This document shows, in pieces, positions 38,862 to 48,016 of a stretch of 48,293 bases of DNA (position 1 is its first letter; every line of letters starts with the position of its first letter). The notes beneath the pieces were generated by a model. That model saw only the letters and a list, made by a program, of their open reading frames with translations. It did no database searches and was not told where the DNA came from. The translations under genes were made by a program, and so were the position numbers. Source of the stretch: an uncultured Clostridium sp. (GTDB lineage Bacteria > Bacillota > Clostridia > Christensenellales > CAG-138). The stretch lies in contig UQNF01000009.1 in assembly GCA_900542285.1 (NCBI GenBank), positions 1 to 48,293 of the forward strand, read 5' to 3'.

Positions 38862-40412
38862 TCAAAATAGAATGGCAATGCCCCACGGATCGATATTTAG
38901 CTTGCCGTTATTGTAAGTGATACCATCATCACGCTCAAGGTTAGCGTCCAACACGGCTGCCAAGCTCAAACCATCCAGAGAAATGCTCTTGGAGTTGGGA
39001 GAAAGGTTAAGCACGATTGTAATCGTTTTGTCCTGCCAAGTACGCCTTATTATGCAAACATCGCTGTCGCCGCTTTCGACTATTTCAGAGACGCCTCGAG
39101 CGATTTCCGGGAATGCGTTACGAATGACATTGGCGTTTTTCACATAATTCGTCAGCGAATTTTGATTCTCCAACAACTCAGCAACACTTCCGAGGGGATA
39201 CTTTGCTTCAGAAGTACCCGGAGGCGCTGAGGTAACCTTTGTAATGTCTTCCCAATACATACCTATGCGCTTGTTGGGGTCCTTTCCGGAGCCGACCATT
39301 CCGCATTCATCTCCATAGTAGATGTAGGTACCCCCTCGCATCATTGCAAGCATACCATAGGCAGCCTTGACCCTCGTAAGATCGTACAGTCCAATTACCC
39401 CATTAAAACGATCGGTATCATGATTATCAAGGAACAAGGCCATAAGCGCATCCGTACCATAGCGCTCTTCAAGATGAGTCGTGAGATAGGCATAGCTTTC
39501 GCCGCGGTCTGTCGTACTCTCGTCCAGAATACCGGCGATTATGCCTTTGCCGGAACCCGTGGACATGGGGAAGTAGAAGAAGCTGTCAACGCCGCTCTTA
39601 TAGTAAGCAGCGATAGTTGACTCGTCAGACCAGCATTCACCAACGATATAGCAATCGGGCTTAATAGACTTGGCCTCATCGTTGAGCCATGAGAGAAAAT
39701 CAACATTTTTGGCATTGTCACCGGTATAATAGCTGGTTACTGCATCGAGACGGAAGCCATCCACGCCCATATCAAGCCAAAACTTCATGATATTTGATAT
39801 CTCACTGCGAACAGCGTCGGAATCGAGATTTAGGTCGGGCATTGTGGAGACAAAGCGGCACTCATAGTAGCTGTCTCCGATTTTTTCATAACCGCTTCCT
39901 CCCTTATCCTGCCAATTATAGTAATCACGGTAGGGAGAATCAGCACCTGTTTTGCTGCTCTGAAACCAGGGATGCAGATTTGAAGTATGATTAACTACCA
40001 GGTCGATCGTGACTTTGATATCTAATTCGTGAGCGCGGGCAAGGAAAGCTTTAAAATCGTCAAGCGTTCCATACTGCGGATCAATATCATAATAGTCTGA
40101 AACATCGTATTTATGATAGCTGGGAGAGGGCATTATGGGCATAAGCCATATGCCGGTAAAGCCCAGATCACGAACATAGTCGAGCTTCTCGGTTGCTCCC
40201 TTAAAATCACCGATACGATCCCCATCGGAGTCTGCAAAGGAATAGATAAAGATTTCATACCAGTTGCGAACATTATCGTTGGGAATATTCTCGGTAAGTT
40301 TTTGTCCTGAGTCCGCACCCTTGCATGCGCAGCCAAACAAAGCGCAGGAAATAAGAACGAGTGCCAATAAACCGGATATTACTCTTGTTTTCATGTTTTT
40401 TATGTCGATCAT
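38862..40412 (-). CDS. GH13 alpha-amylase-family lipoprotein
   Basis: This is an outer-surface glycoside hydrolase expected to cut alpha-1,4-glucans. A signal peptide ends in the lipobox LFGC with the lipidated cysteine at 28. The GH13 barrel follows with all conserved regions: DLVVNHTS (region I), GFRLDAVT with the nucleophile aspartate (II), IVGECW with the acid/base glutamate (III) and FLDNHDTDR with the third aspartate (IV). The 516 residues end in a short beta domain. The start at 40412 is supported by AAGGA eight bases upstream; the ATG six codons later has none. It begins five bases after malG, so surface hydrolysis and import are made from one transcript. Confidence 0.93.
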   Translation of the reverse strand: MIDIKNMKTRVISGLLALVLISCALFGCACKGADSGQKLTENIPNDNVRNWYEIFIYSFADSDGDRIGDFKGATEKLDYVRDLGFTGIWLMPIMPSPSYHKYDVSDYYDIDPQYGTLDDFKAFLARAHELDIKVTIDLVVNHTSNLHPWFQSSKTGADSPYRDYYNWQDKGGSGYEKIGDSYYECRFVSTMPDLNLDSDAVRSEISNIMKFWLDMGVDGFRLDAVTSYYTGDNAKNVDFLSWLNDEAKSIKPDCYIVGECWSDESTIAAYYKSGVDSFFYFPMSTGSGKGIIAGILDESTTDRGESYAYLTTHLEERYGTDALMALFLDNHDTDRFNGVIGLYDLTRVKAAYGMLAMMRGGTYIYYGDECGMVGSGKDPNKRIGMYWEDITKVTSAPPGTSEAKYPLGSVAELLENQNSLTNYVKNANVIRNAFPEIARGVSEIVESGDSDVCIIRRTWQDKTITIVLNLSPNSKSISLDGLSLAAVLDANLERDDGITYNNGKLNIDPWGIAILF

Positions 40413-40417
40413 CGTCT

Positions 40418-41272
40418 TTATCCTTTCACTGAGCCTGCAGTCAAACCATTGACAAGATATTTGACCAGGCAGAAATACAGAATAACAATTGGAACTGCTA
40501 TGAACACGGAACCTGCGGCAAAGCGGGCAAAATGCGTTTCCGGCAGGTTAAACAGACCTACTGCGACCGTCCAGATATTGCGGTCCTTGAGTAACAGCTT
40601 GGGCAGCAGCACATCACTCCACGGCCAAGCAAACTGGGTCAAAACCGTATAAACTATCATCGGCTTGCTAAGCGGAAGGGTTATCCTTGTGAATACCTGA
40701 AGCTGTGTACAGCCGTCAAGCCTCGCAGCCTCGTAAATCGTATTAGGTATTGAATCGAAGTAGCCCTTCTGTACCATATAACCTGCCGGAGCGGTAGAAG
40801 CATAGAAGAAAATGAGTGCTTCCAGCCTGTTTATAAGGTTGAGCTGCGTCATGATAATGTATATTGCCGTAAGTCCCATAAATCCGGGGAACATGCCGAG
40901 CACCAGAGTGGTCTTTTTGAGTGCATTGCGTCCTTTGAAGCGGAAGCGCGACATTACATAGCCTGTCAGTATAACAAGGATCGTACCCAAGATACAGCTG
41001 CCGGTCGCTACATAAAGGGTATTGAAAAACCACTTTTTATAGGGGTACAAACCGTTTACATCATCCGTAAACAGCGAGATGAAGGTGTCAAGACTGAAAG
41101 CTTGAGGGAAGAACCCCTTGAAATCATATAGACTTCCGCTTTTCGAAAGCGAGGCAAGGATCAGCCACAAACATGGGAACAGAAAAACCACGCTCATGAA
41201 TACCAGGAGAAAATAGGTGAAGATATTGTTGGCGACGCGACGCGGCCTAAGTTTTCTTCTTTTGTTGATCAT
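40418..41272 (-). CDS. maltodextrin ABC transporter permease, MalG type
   Basis: This inner-membrane permease pairs with the MalF-type protein to form the sugar channel. The 284 residues have about six hydrophobic segments, and the cytoplasmic EAA loop EAARLDGCTQLQVFTRITLP (about residues 187-206) contacts the ATPase. The basic N-terminus (INKRRKLRPRR) and the C-terminal LVKYLVNGLTAGSVKG segment are classic for the MalG branch. Its ATG overlaps the malF stop by four bases. Maltodextrin specificity is inferred from the surrounding GH13 enzymes rather than from the sequence itself. Confidence 0.9.
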   Translation of the reverse strand: MINKRRKLRPRRVANNIFTYFLLVFMSVVFLFPCLWLILASLSKSGSLYDFKGFFPQAFSLDTFISLFTDDVNGLYPYKKWFFNTLYVATGSCILGTILVILTGYVMSRFRFKGRNALKKTTLVLGMFPGFMGLTAIYIIMTQLNLINRLEALIFFYASTAPAGYMVQKGYFDSIPNTIYEAARLDGCTQLQVFTRITLPLSKPMIVYTVLTQFAWPWSDVLLPKLLLKDRNIWTVAVGLFNLPETHFARFAAGSVFIAVPIVILYFCLVKYLVNGLTAGSVKG

Positions 41273-42597
41273 TGGTAGGTGTCCTCCTGTTTATAGGCTG
41301 CAGAGCGAACATAAACCGTAAGCGATACAGCGGCAGTTATTATGAAAATAATTAAGCTTATCGCTGCTCCGATGGAGTAGTAGTTGTTATCAACGGATAG
41401 CTTGTACAGCCAGTTGATCAACAAGTCGGTATCGCTTGCCAAGAAGTAATCGGCATAATTGGATATTACACCGCTTCTAAGGAAGAAGAAAATGCCAAAA
41501 TTGTTGAAATTTCCTACAAACTGACTGATAAGTACCGGCGTTGTTGAGAAGACAACGAACGGCAGAGTTATTTTTCTAAACTGCTGGAATGGCGATGCAC
41601 CGTCCAACGAGGCAGCTTCATAGAGATCCGTATTGATGTTGGACAGGATGCCTGTGGTCATAAGCATGATCGAAGGGGTGCTTATCCACGCATTAACAAA
41701 CAAGCCGATGCCTCTTGCCCACCACTTTGCGGAAGCATCATTCGTCAAGAAGAATATCTTGTTGAATCCCGCCTGTTCAATATAATAGTTTATCGGACCG
41801 GATTGGGAAAACATGAACTTGAAGCCAAGCATGGAAATGAAGCCGGGTATTGCGTACGCAAGGATAGGGAAGGCGCGCCAGAATTTTGAACCCTTGACAT
41901 TCTTTTTGTTAAGAAGCAATGCCATTCCAAGACCAAGCAAGAAATTGAGCAGGGTCGAAAGCACGGCCCAGGTTACATTCCATCCAAGAATCTTTACAAA
42001 TGTGGAGCCTATCTTCCCGAGGCTGAGGATCTTTCCCCATGCCGATAACGACCAATCGGCAAGCTTTGGATGGATAATGTCTCCGCCAAGGTTGGTGAAC
42101 GCCATGCATATCATGAATACTATCGGAAGTACCGTAAAGATGCAGACACCAATAACCGGAAGCACCAAAGCCGTGGCATAAAACTTGTCGTCAGCCATGG
42201 TAAGCAGAGAACGCCTGAAATTCCTGGGTTTAAGGCCATGCTTGACTTCGTTAGCGGTGAAGATAATATCCTTTACGTTAGAAACATAAATAACGATTGC
42301 AAATATCAGAATGAATATTGATACAAGACCAAGAATGAGCATGGTAAGTGAGTTATCGCCCTCAATACCAAGCCAAAGATTCTCGACTTCGGTACCAAGG
42401 GTGAAGAACCCAATAAGATTCTTCATCCCTCCCATTACAAAGTACATTATGATAAGCGCAAGCGAAGAAAGATATGCAAGCCCCTTAACTATCTGGCCAT
42501 AGCACAGCTGACCAAGTCCCATGACAAGCATGGACAGCTTGACCTGTACAGGCGAATGACATAGAAACTGCCAGCTTTCTCGTAGTTTCCCTCCCAT
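41269..42597 (-). CDS. maltodextrin ABC transporter permease, MalF type
   Basis: The 442-residue MalF-type permease has two extra N-terminal helices and a loop before the core, as expected for the MalF branch, followed by about six membrane segments. The EAA loop is EAASLDGASPFQQFRKITLP (about residues 321-340), and FVGNFNNFGIFFFL follows near residue 370. An N-terminal CHSPVQVKLSMLVMGLGQL stretch and LPIVFMICMAFTNLG are typical of Firmicute maltodextrin permeases. GGAGG precedes the ATG. It begins 11 bases after the binding-protein gene and overlaps malG by four bases. No ATPase gene is present nearby; an MsmX-like shared ATPase encoded elsewhere is presumed. Confidence 0.9.
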   Translation of the reverse strand: MGGKLRESWQFLCHSPVQVKLSMLVMGLGQLCYGQIVKGLAYLSSLALIIMYFVMGGMKNLIGFFTLGTEVENLWLGIEGDNSLTMLILGLVSIFILIFAIVIYVSNVKDIIFTANEVKHGLKPRNFRRSLLTMADDKFYATALVLPVIGVCIFTVLPIVFMICMAFTNLGGDIIHPKLADWSLSAWGKILSLGKIGSTFVKILGWNVTWAVLSTLLNFLLGLGMALLLNKKNVKGSKFWRAFPILAYAIPGFISMLGFKFMFSQSGPINYYIEQAGFNKIFFLTNDASAKWWARGIGLFVNAWISTPSIMLMTTGILSNINTDLYEAASLDGASPFQQFRKITLPFVVFSTTPVLISQFVGNFNNFGIFFFLRSGVISNYADYFLASDTDLLINWLYKLSVDNNYYSIGAAISLIIFIITAAVSLTVYVRSAAYKQEDTYQ

Positions 42598-42608
42598 GAG
42601 AAGCCTCC

Positions 42609-44111
42609 TTATGCCAGAGTATCAATAGCGTCTCTAATCTGCTGAACAAGCCTGTCAAGCCCTGCCCTGATCTCTTCATCGGTTCCGTATAGGCGATCTT
42701 CACCGCGATCTTCGCGATATGGATCGGTTGAGAGGTCGATGAGGAAGGATTCGGCAGGAGTCCAGATCTGACCAACTTCCTTAATAGCCGGCATGATGCT
42801 TATGTATCCGCGATCGAGCTTGTCGAATAGGATACCGACAGTAGGATCTGTCTTTGCGACCTCAGCGGCTGCATCGTCGCGAGCAGGAGTTATACCGAGG
42901 GCGGCATTACGAGCCATGGCCTGAGCGTAAGAAGTTGCGAATTCGACAAATGCCAATGAAGCGTTGGGGCATTTGGTGTATGAAGAAATTCCGTAACCGT
43001 TGATACCGCCCATCATTGTGGTTTCAACGGTCAATGTGTCCATATCAGTAATGGTATCCTGCCAATTGTCGGAAGTGAGATCGCCGCTGACGGGAAGACG
43101 GGGAACTGTGACCATCTTAAGGTCGGCATATGCGCTCTCGGTCGTCCAGTTTCCGGTGTTGACCATTGCGCGGATAAACATGGTATATACATCCGGAGTG
43201 GTAACTGTGCAGAGCATCTTACGATCGGCAAGGTATTGATATGAAGCGGAAGCGAAGGACTTATCCAGAACCTCGGTATTGTTCATTTCGGCAGCCCATT
43301 GCTGTATCATACGCGCACCCTTATAGGAATCGGCCGCATTAAAGCCGATATCGCCGGCATCAGTGCCGTTATTTCCGAAGATATAGCCGCCATAAGTCAT
43401 GAGATATCCGCTCATAAAATATGTGTCGACCGTCTCGTCAAGATAGCCGTATTCAGTGGGCTGACCGCCATCCTTGCACACCTCTGAATATGCATAGAGA
43501 GCAGTATAGGTTTCAAAGAAATCCGGAATATCATTGTTGTTGATATCCCAATCGGTCTTCCAATTTTCGGGAAGGCTGGATTCGATATAATACAGCATAC
43601 CGGACTGCACATTAAGGGGAATTCCACAGTAGAAGTGCTCGCCTTCGATATCAATGGTGTATGCGTTCCATGCGCTCTGTGGAATATGCGAATAACATTC
43701 CATATCATTAACGGGCAAGGGGAGTATGTGCTGGTTGTTGGCATATTTCATTATAATATCATTGGCCTGATACCATACATCGGGGCCGTAACCATAAGGG
43801 CCGTCGGTGGCAAGGTCGGAATACTGATCGATATTCATTCGTTCTGCAGAAATGCCCTTGTCCTTGTAGGCTTCGTTGAATGCTGCGATCAGCTCTTCAA
43901 CATAGCCAAGCTCAATGGCAGTATCATTTTCCAGTACTTTAACAACGGAACCTTTTTCAAGTTCGCCGGTGAAGCGCGACATGACCTGGTCGTAGAGTTC
44001 GTTGTTTCCTACGCTGTTTGAATTCTCGGGTTTTTTCTCACCGCCGCAGGCGATGAGAGAAAGCGACAGCAATATGGTTAGAATAGCTGCAACGATTCTT
44101 GAAGTTTTCAT
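42609..44111 (-). CDS. extracellular maltodextrin-binding lipoprotein, MalE type
   Basis: This solute-binding lipoprotein should deliver malto-oligosaccharides to the MalFG channel. The signal peptide ends in LIAC with the lipidated cysteine at 22. The mature part has VVKVLENDTAIELGYVEEL near residue 58 and further family-1 binding-protein segments such as NGYGISSYTKCPNASLAFVEF near 375 and GITPARDDA. At 500 residues it is larger than E. coli MalE (about 370 mature), with aspartate- and glycine-rich inserts around residues 180-250. GGAGG lies seven bases before the ATG. It starts 16 bases after the cytoplasmic GH13 gene. The ligand is inferred from context. Confidence 0.88.
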   Translation of the reverse strand: MKTSRIVAAILTILLSLSLIACGGEKKPENSNSVGNNELYDQVMSRFTGELEKGSVVKVLENDTAIELGYVEELIAAFNEAYKDKGISAERMNIDQYSDLATDGPYGYGPDVWYQANDIIMKYANNQHILPLPVNDMECYSHIPQSAWNAYTIDIEGEHFYCGIPLNVQSGMLYYIESSLPENWKTDWDINNNDIPDFFETYTALYAYSEVCKDGGQPTEYGYLDETVDTYFMSGYLMTYGGYIFGNNGTDAGDIGFNAADSYKGARMIQQWAAEMNNTEVLDKSFASASYQYLADRKMLCTVTTPDVYTMFIRAMVNTGNWTTESAYADLKMVTVPRLPVSGDLTSDNWQDTITDMDTLTVETTMMGGINGYGISSYTKCPNASLAFVEFATSYAQAMARNAALGITPARDDAAAEVAKTDPTVGILFDKLDRGYISIMPAIKEVGQIWTPAESFLIDLSTDPYREDRGEDRLYGTDEEIRAGLDRLVQQIRDAIDTLA

Positions 44112-44127
44112 GATGTTACCTCCTTGA

Positions 44128-45759
44128 TTATAACTCTGTTATTTGATATTCATACGGCAATAGCCCTGCCGCAACTTTATCAGTGGTGTTTACCATTAGC
44201 TGAAGCGATTGTTCAGGTGCTTTTCGGGTGATGGCTAAAACGCCATCGGATTCGTTGATATCGAATACCCCTATGGATAAAGCAGGCTGAGTTTTCAGCA
44301 CGGCGAGCTTATGGATAAGCTGCCAGGTTTCGGTTTCGGAAAAATCGTGTTCCCAATCAAAGCAGCGACGGCAGTCGGGGTCATATCCTCCTTGCAGGCC
44401 GATCTCATCTCCGTAATAGACCGATGGGATACCGGGATAGAAGAACATTATTGCAAATGCGGCACGAAGCCTTCTTTCATCGCCATCGACCCTTGAAAGG
44501 AAGCGGTCAGTGTCATGGCTGTCAAGCAGATTCAGCATTTTCTCACATGCAGCAATGCTGAAGGTGTGATAGAGCCTCACAAGCCTATCCCTGAATGCAG
44601 ATGCGTCGATCGTCTTGAACGCAAACAGATCGAGACATGCCTTTGTAAAGCCGTAATTCATTACGCCATCATATTCATCACCGTAAAGGTATCGATTCTG
44701 TCTGTGCCAATCCTCACCAATGATTATCGCATCGGGTTTGACTGCGAGTATTGCGTCTCGGAACGCCCTGAGGAAACGATGTGCCATCTCATCGGACACA
44801 TCAAGTCTCCAAGCATCGACATCGTAATCCCTGGTCCACTTGGCGCAGACATCGCAGAAATACCTGATAACCTGAGGATTGGAGGTATTGAGCTTTGGCA
44901 TTTCCTTGACACAGGAAAATGTTCGATAGCTTCCGTCGGGCTTCCATACGAACCAATCATAATACTTGGAATCCTTACCCAGCTTCTGAGCATCAAGAAA
45001 GAACGGATGCTTCCATGACAAATGATTGAATACTCCATCAAGCATTACTTTGATTCCATTTTTATGTGCTTCGTCTATCAGCTGCTTAAGAGCTTCATTC
45101 CCTCCGAATTGCGGATCGACATTTTCGTAATCTACCGTTTCATATTTATGGTTAGTGGGGGAACAGAACACAGGATTAAGATAGATCAAGTTTATCCCAA
45201 GATTAACCAGATAGGGGAGCTTTTCACGGATACCGACCAAGTCTCCTCCGTAATAGCTTTTTGGCGTGGGCAGCTCTCCCCAGCTTGCGTTCACATAGCT
45301 CATATCCTTGGCAGAAGAGCCAATGCTGAACCTTTCGGGAAAGATTTGATATGCACTTGCGGCCCGAACCCAGCAGGGAATGCTCATCAGCTCATCGGGG
45401 AACTGCGAACAAAACTCGAAATAATTAAAGAAAGCCAACGAATGATCAAATGTGTCGGTCAGTCCGTCCTCGGAATAGAAGCGTACATGACCGTCCGAGC
45501 AAGTAAGCTCAAATATATATGCAAAACGAATGTCGGTAAGCGGAACCGATACGTAGAAATATTCGAATTCAGAGTCCGAGTACATTACGGACATTTCTGC
45601 TTCGTCACGACGGATATACCATTCGTCCTTGGAGCAGAGATAAAGAAGCTTCGCCTTGAGAACGGTGCCCTTTACTGCACGAAATCTAACGTGCATTTTT
45701 CCGTTCAAAGGGCAGATGTCAAGCGTTCCTGGTGTATGCAAAATTGAATATGTGTTCAA
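44128..45759 (-). CDS. cytoplasmic GH13 enzyme, neopullulanase/cyclomaltodextrinase type
   Basis: With no signal peptide, this 543-residue enzyme should act on imported maltodextrins. An N-terminal beta domain of about 120 residues resembles the CBM34 domain of neopullulanases. The catalytic barrel follows: DGVFNHLSWKHPFF (region I), DAWRLDVSDE with the nucleophile (II), IIGEDW with the acid/base (III) and LLDSHDTDRF (IV). The PKSYYGGDLVGIREKLPYL segment is characteristic of the neopullulanase group. I place the start at TTG 45759, where GAGGA lies seven bases upstream and the lacI stop is 17 bases away; a GTG frame from 45822 would overlap lacI by 46 bases. Confidence 0.9.
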   Translation of the reverse strand: MNTYSILHTPGTLDICPLNGKMHVRFRAVKGTVLKAKLLYLCSKDEWYIRRDEAEMSVMYSDSEFEYFYVSVPLTDIRFAYIFELTCSDGHVRFYSEDGLTDTFDHSLAFFNYFEFCSQFPDELMSIPCWVRAASAYQIFPERFSIGSSAKDMSYVNASWGELPTPKSYYGGDLVGIREKLPYLVNLGINLIYLNPVFCSPTNHKYETVDYENVDPQFGGNEALKQLIDEAHKNGIKVMLDGVFNHLSWKHPFFLDAQKLGKDSKYYDWFVWKPDGSYRTFSCVKEMPKLNTSNPQVIRYFCDVCAKWTRDYDVDAWRLDVSDEMAHRFLRAFRDAILAVKPDAIIIGEDWHRQNRYLYGDEYDGVMNYGFTKACLDLFAFKTIDASAFRDRLVRLYHTFSIAACEKMLNLLDSHDTDRFLSRVDGDERRLRAAFAIMFFYPGIPSVYYGDEIGLQGGYDPDCRRCFDWEHDFSETETWQLIHKLAVLKTQPALSIGVFDINESDGVLAITRKAPEQSLQLMVNTTDKVAAGLLPYEYQITEL

Positions 45760-45776
45760 ATCAGCTTCCTCGCTTT

Positions 45777-46532
45777 TTATTGGATTTTTATATAGTGCTG
45801 TTCGGCAGGAACCGGCTCGCACGCAAGTGCGCTTAGAAAAGCCTCAACGGCTGCGTGAGCATATGCTGCAAAATCAACTTCATCGGCTAAGCAGATGAGC
45901 GCAGTATTGGGGTCTTTTTGAGCTGAAGCCGCAGAATCAGGCGGAATCACAGCATCGAAGACTTCACATAGATATTGCATGTATGCTTCACAGTGAACGG
46001 TTTCAGCTGCCAAAATTACCTTGTCATAGCTGCCACGATCGAGCACCTTTTTTTTGATGCTCTCTGCATCCACGGTTATACTGTAAAAAAGATAATCGCT
46101 CACTTTACCTTCGAGATAGATCAAAGGAACAAAGGTATTTTCTCCGATTCTTGCGAAATCTTCTTTAGATACATCGACGGCAAATACTCCATCGACATCG
46201 GAATTCTGTACTTTTAGACAGCTGTCGTTCATGATGACAAGGTCACGACCGACACGCTCTGCCTCTTTCGACAATGCACTCAAAAGCTTAAGCTTAAAAC
46301 TGCTGTTTTCTATATGAGGACAGTATAATCCCAGCTTCCCGGCATTTCCGAGCGCCAAAGCTCTTGCGATGGCATGGGGCGCATAGCCTCTTAAGTTTGC
46401 ATAATGCAGTATTCTTTTACGAGTATCAGCTCCTATCGATTGATTGGGGGTGTTATTAAGAACATAAGAAACCGTTGCGGTGGAGACTCCGCAAGCATTC
46501 GCTATATCCTTAATTGTGCATTTTTTACTCAT
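45777..46532 (-). CDS. compact LacI-family transcription regulator
   Basis: The N-terminal 60 residues are a normal LacI helix-turn-helix and hinge: CTIKDIANACGVSTATVSYV and TRKRILHYANLRGYAPHAIA. The effector part is only about 190 residues against roughly 270 in typical LacI/MalR proteins. It has the first lobe (KLGLYCPHIENSSFKLKLLS) and a C-terminal helix pair (VDFAAYAHAAVEAFLSAL), but the middle appears shortened and the usual 'NDxxAxG' and 'GFDD' segments are not evident. No frameshift is apparent. It probably controls the flanking glucan genes, perhaps through the dyad at 47992. No clear ribosome binding site was seen before the ATG. Confidence 0.85.
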   Translation of the reverse strand: MSKKCTIKDIANACGVSTATVSYVLNNTPNQSIGADTRKRILHYANLRGYAPHAIARALALGNAGKLGLYCPHIENSSFKLKLLSALSKEAERVGRDLVIMNDSCLKVQNSDVDGVFAVDVSKEDFARIGENTFVPLIYLEGKVSDYLFYSITVDAESIKKKVLDRGSYDKVILAAETVHCEAYMQYLCEVFDAVIPPDSAASAQKDPNTALICLADEVDFAAYAHAAVEAFLSALACEPVPAEQHYIKIQ

Positions 46533-46547
46533 ATTATCGCTGCAATA

Positions 46548-46557
46548 CTGTTAACAG
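46548..46557. repeat. palindrome upstream of the lacI-type gene
   Basis: CTGTTAACAG is a perfect 10-base palindrome 16 bases before the regulator start. It may be a regulatory site but does not match the operator-like dyad at 47992-48013. Confidence 0.3.
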
Positions 46558-46575
46558 GCTATTAATAATGTTCTT

Positions 46576-46620
46576 AAAGAAAATGGGACGTGCCGAGGAT
46601 CGACTCAGCAGCACGTCCCA
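46576..46620 (-). terminator. terminator of the starch-binding lipoprotein gene
   Basis: TGGGACGTGC (46584-46593) pairs perfectly with GCACGTCCCA (46611-46620), with an inner GAG/CTC pair. On the minus strand the stem is followed by TTTTCTTT. It separates the lipoprotein from the lacI-type gene, so the downstream genes need read-through or their own promoter. Confidence 0.88.
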
Positions 46621-46629
46621 ATATGCTGA

Positions 46630-47931
46630 TTATTCAGCGGGTTCTACGGTAACAGCACCGGTTGCGGGATCAAGAGTGATTGTATAGGTACCGGGTGCAA
46701 CGAGAATGTTGTTGCCGTCCTCTGCACCAAACCAGAACTCATTTGCTACGCGACCGCCGCAGCCATATACGCACTTGAACGCAACATTGCCGTCAGTCCA
46801 GTCAGCGGTTTCAGCATCGGTGAAGGTTACGTTAAGAACATAAGTACCGTCATCCTGTGCTTGCATCATATATGCGGTATTATCTGCATTTGCATCGCCG
46901 GCCCAACCACCGTTTCCGCATGTTCCAACCACATAATATGCAGGCTTTTCGGCTACGATATCGCCCTTAAGAGTGGGAACGCCATCAATAAGCTCAAGCT
47001 CGATGAAGAACATGTAGTGACCACCTTCGGTAAGAACAATGTTCTTGGTGTTGCCCTCACTGGAGTACCAAGCTTCAGTAGCGGCATTCTTAACGCCGAA
47101 TTCTCCGCCTTCTTCAGGAACATCGGCTTCGCAGTACCAAATAAGGTCTTCGCCGTTGCGGATCATGTCCTGGCCTTCCCAGTTATTAAAGGAAGCCCAA
47201 AGTTTCATGTCATACTGAACCTCTTGGGGTGCGGGTGCTTCGCCGATGATCTCATAGGAGAGGGAGCAAAGCGCAAGCTCTTCAGCATCGGTCCTAAGGG
47301 TCAAACGGTAGAGACCATCCTGCGTGACCTTAATGTTGGATCCGGTATCAAAAGCGTTTTCGCCGCCAACGAGTGCAGCGCCCTTTGATTTGTCGGCAAG
47401 CAATGAAGCATCGATGCTTGCGGTGTCGTCCCAAGCATAACCTTCGCCGATAACGGCAATTTTGAACTCATCGCCTACATAAAGATTTACTTCAATTACG
47501 AAGGTATTGAATTCGCCTTCGACCTTGGTCAGAAGATAATCATCCTGAGGCCATACCTTGCCCCAGAGATTATCGGGATAACCGCGGAGAGAACCTGCAA
47601 GCATCCAAGGACGATTGTCTTCGACGCTGGACTGCCATGCAACGAAAACTGAAGTATCGGCAGTGATGGGAGTGGAGAAATCAAAGGGAACCAGCAGAGC
47701 AGGGGTTGCAAAGAAGCCCTTGATCTGATAGCCTTCCTTGGTCAGCTCGGGCTGTTCAACGGTCTTGCCGCTTTCAACCTCGACCTGCTTAATGGCGGTT
47801 ACGCCATCGCTCTCATAGAAGGTTACGTTAAACTTGTCGTTTTCTTTTTCCGGCTCTTTGCAGGCGCACAGTGCAGCTGCAAGTACTACTGCCATAACAA
47901 GGCAGAAGATGCTGATAAGCCTTTTGTTCAT
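46630..47931 (-). CDS. surface lipoprotein with starch-binding-like modules
   Basis: This 433-residue protein is probably a non-catalytic glucan-capture lipoprotein. The lipobox LCAC places the lipidated cysteine at 24. Residues of about 33-97 form an InlB B-repeat-like spacer (VNFTF-type strand, ESGKTVEQPELTKEGYQIKG, TADTSVFVAW). Three beta-sandwich repeats follow, at about 100-230, 240-330 and 332-433. Each opens with a strand and an aromatic or glycine turn (MLAGSLRGYPDNLWG, KLWASFNNWEG, YVVGTCGNGGWAG) and holds exposed tryptophans, reminiscent of SusE/SusF starch-binding domains. GGAGG lies before the ATG. It is the first gene of the glucan locus, with the strongest promoter and a LacI-type operator. 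Confidence 0.78.
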   Translation of the reverse strand: MNKRLISIFCLVMAVVLAAALCACKEPEKENDKFNVTFYESDGVTAIKQVEVESGKTVEQPELTKEGYQIKGFFATPALLVPFDFSTPITADTSVFVAWQSSVEDNRPWMLAGSLRGYPDNLWGKVWPQDDYLLTKVEGEFNTFVIEVNLYVGDEFKIAVIGEGYAWDDTASIDASLLADKSKGAALVGGENAFDTGSNIKVTQDGLYRLTLRTDAEELALCSLSYEIIGEAPAPQEVQYDMKLWASFNNWEGQDMIRNGEDLIWYCEADVPEEGGEFGVKNAATEAWYSSEGNTKNIVLTEGGHYMFFIELELIDGVPTLKGDIVAEKPAYYVVGTCGNGGWAGDANADNTAYMMQAQDDGTYVLNVTFTDAETADWTDGNVAFKCVYGCGGRVANEFWFGAEDGNNILVAPGTYTITLDPATGAVTVEPAE

Positions 47932-47991
47932 AGTGTTTACCTCCGAGTAATATTGTTGGGGCTGGAGTATTACGGTAAGTGATGCCCCGAA

Positions 47992-48013
47992 ACTACTTAA
48001 CCGTTTAAGCAGT
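47992..48013. promoter_or_regulatory. LacI/MalR-type operator
   Basis: The 14-base core CTTAACCGTTTAAG (47996-48009) is a dyad centred on CG, the hallmark of LacI-family operators, with one mismatched pair. ACT/AGT outer arms extend it to 22 bases. It covers the predicted start (about 48010) of the lipoprotein transcript, where a bound repressor would block initiation. Confidence 0.7.
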
Positions 48014-48016
48014 TAT

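Noticed and set aside
45760..45822. GTG start of the cytoplasmic GH13 gene at 45822
   Set aside because: It overlaps the lacI-type gene and lacks a ribosome binding site, whereas TTG at 45759 has GAGGA seven bases upstream.
45777..46532. Frameshift as the cause of the short LacI protein
   Set aside because: The protein ends with a plausible family C-terminus and the next gene follows 17 bases later; no continuation in another frame was seen.
46548..46557. CTGTTAACAG as a second operator of the LacI-type regulator
   Set aside because: It lacks the CG centre and does not resemble the dyad at 47992-48013; kept only as an unassigned palindrome.
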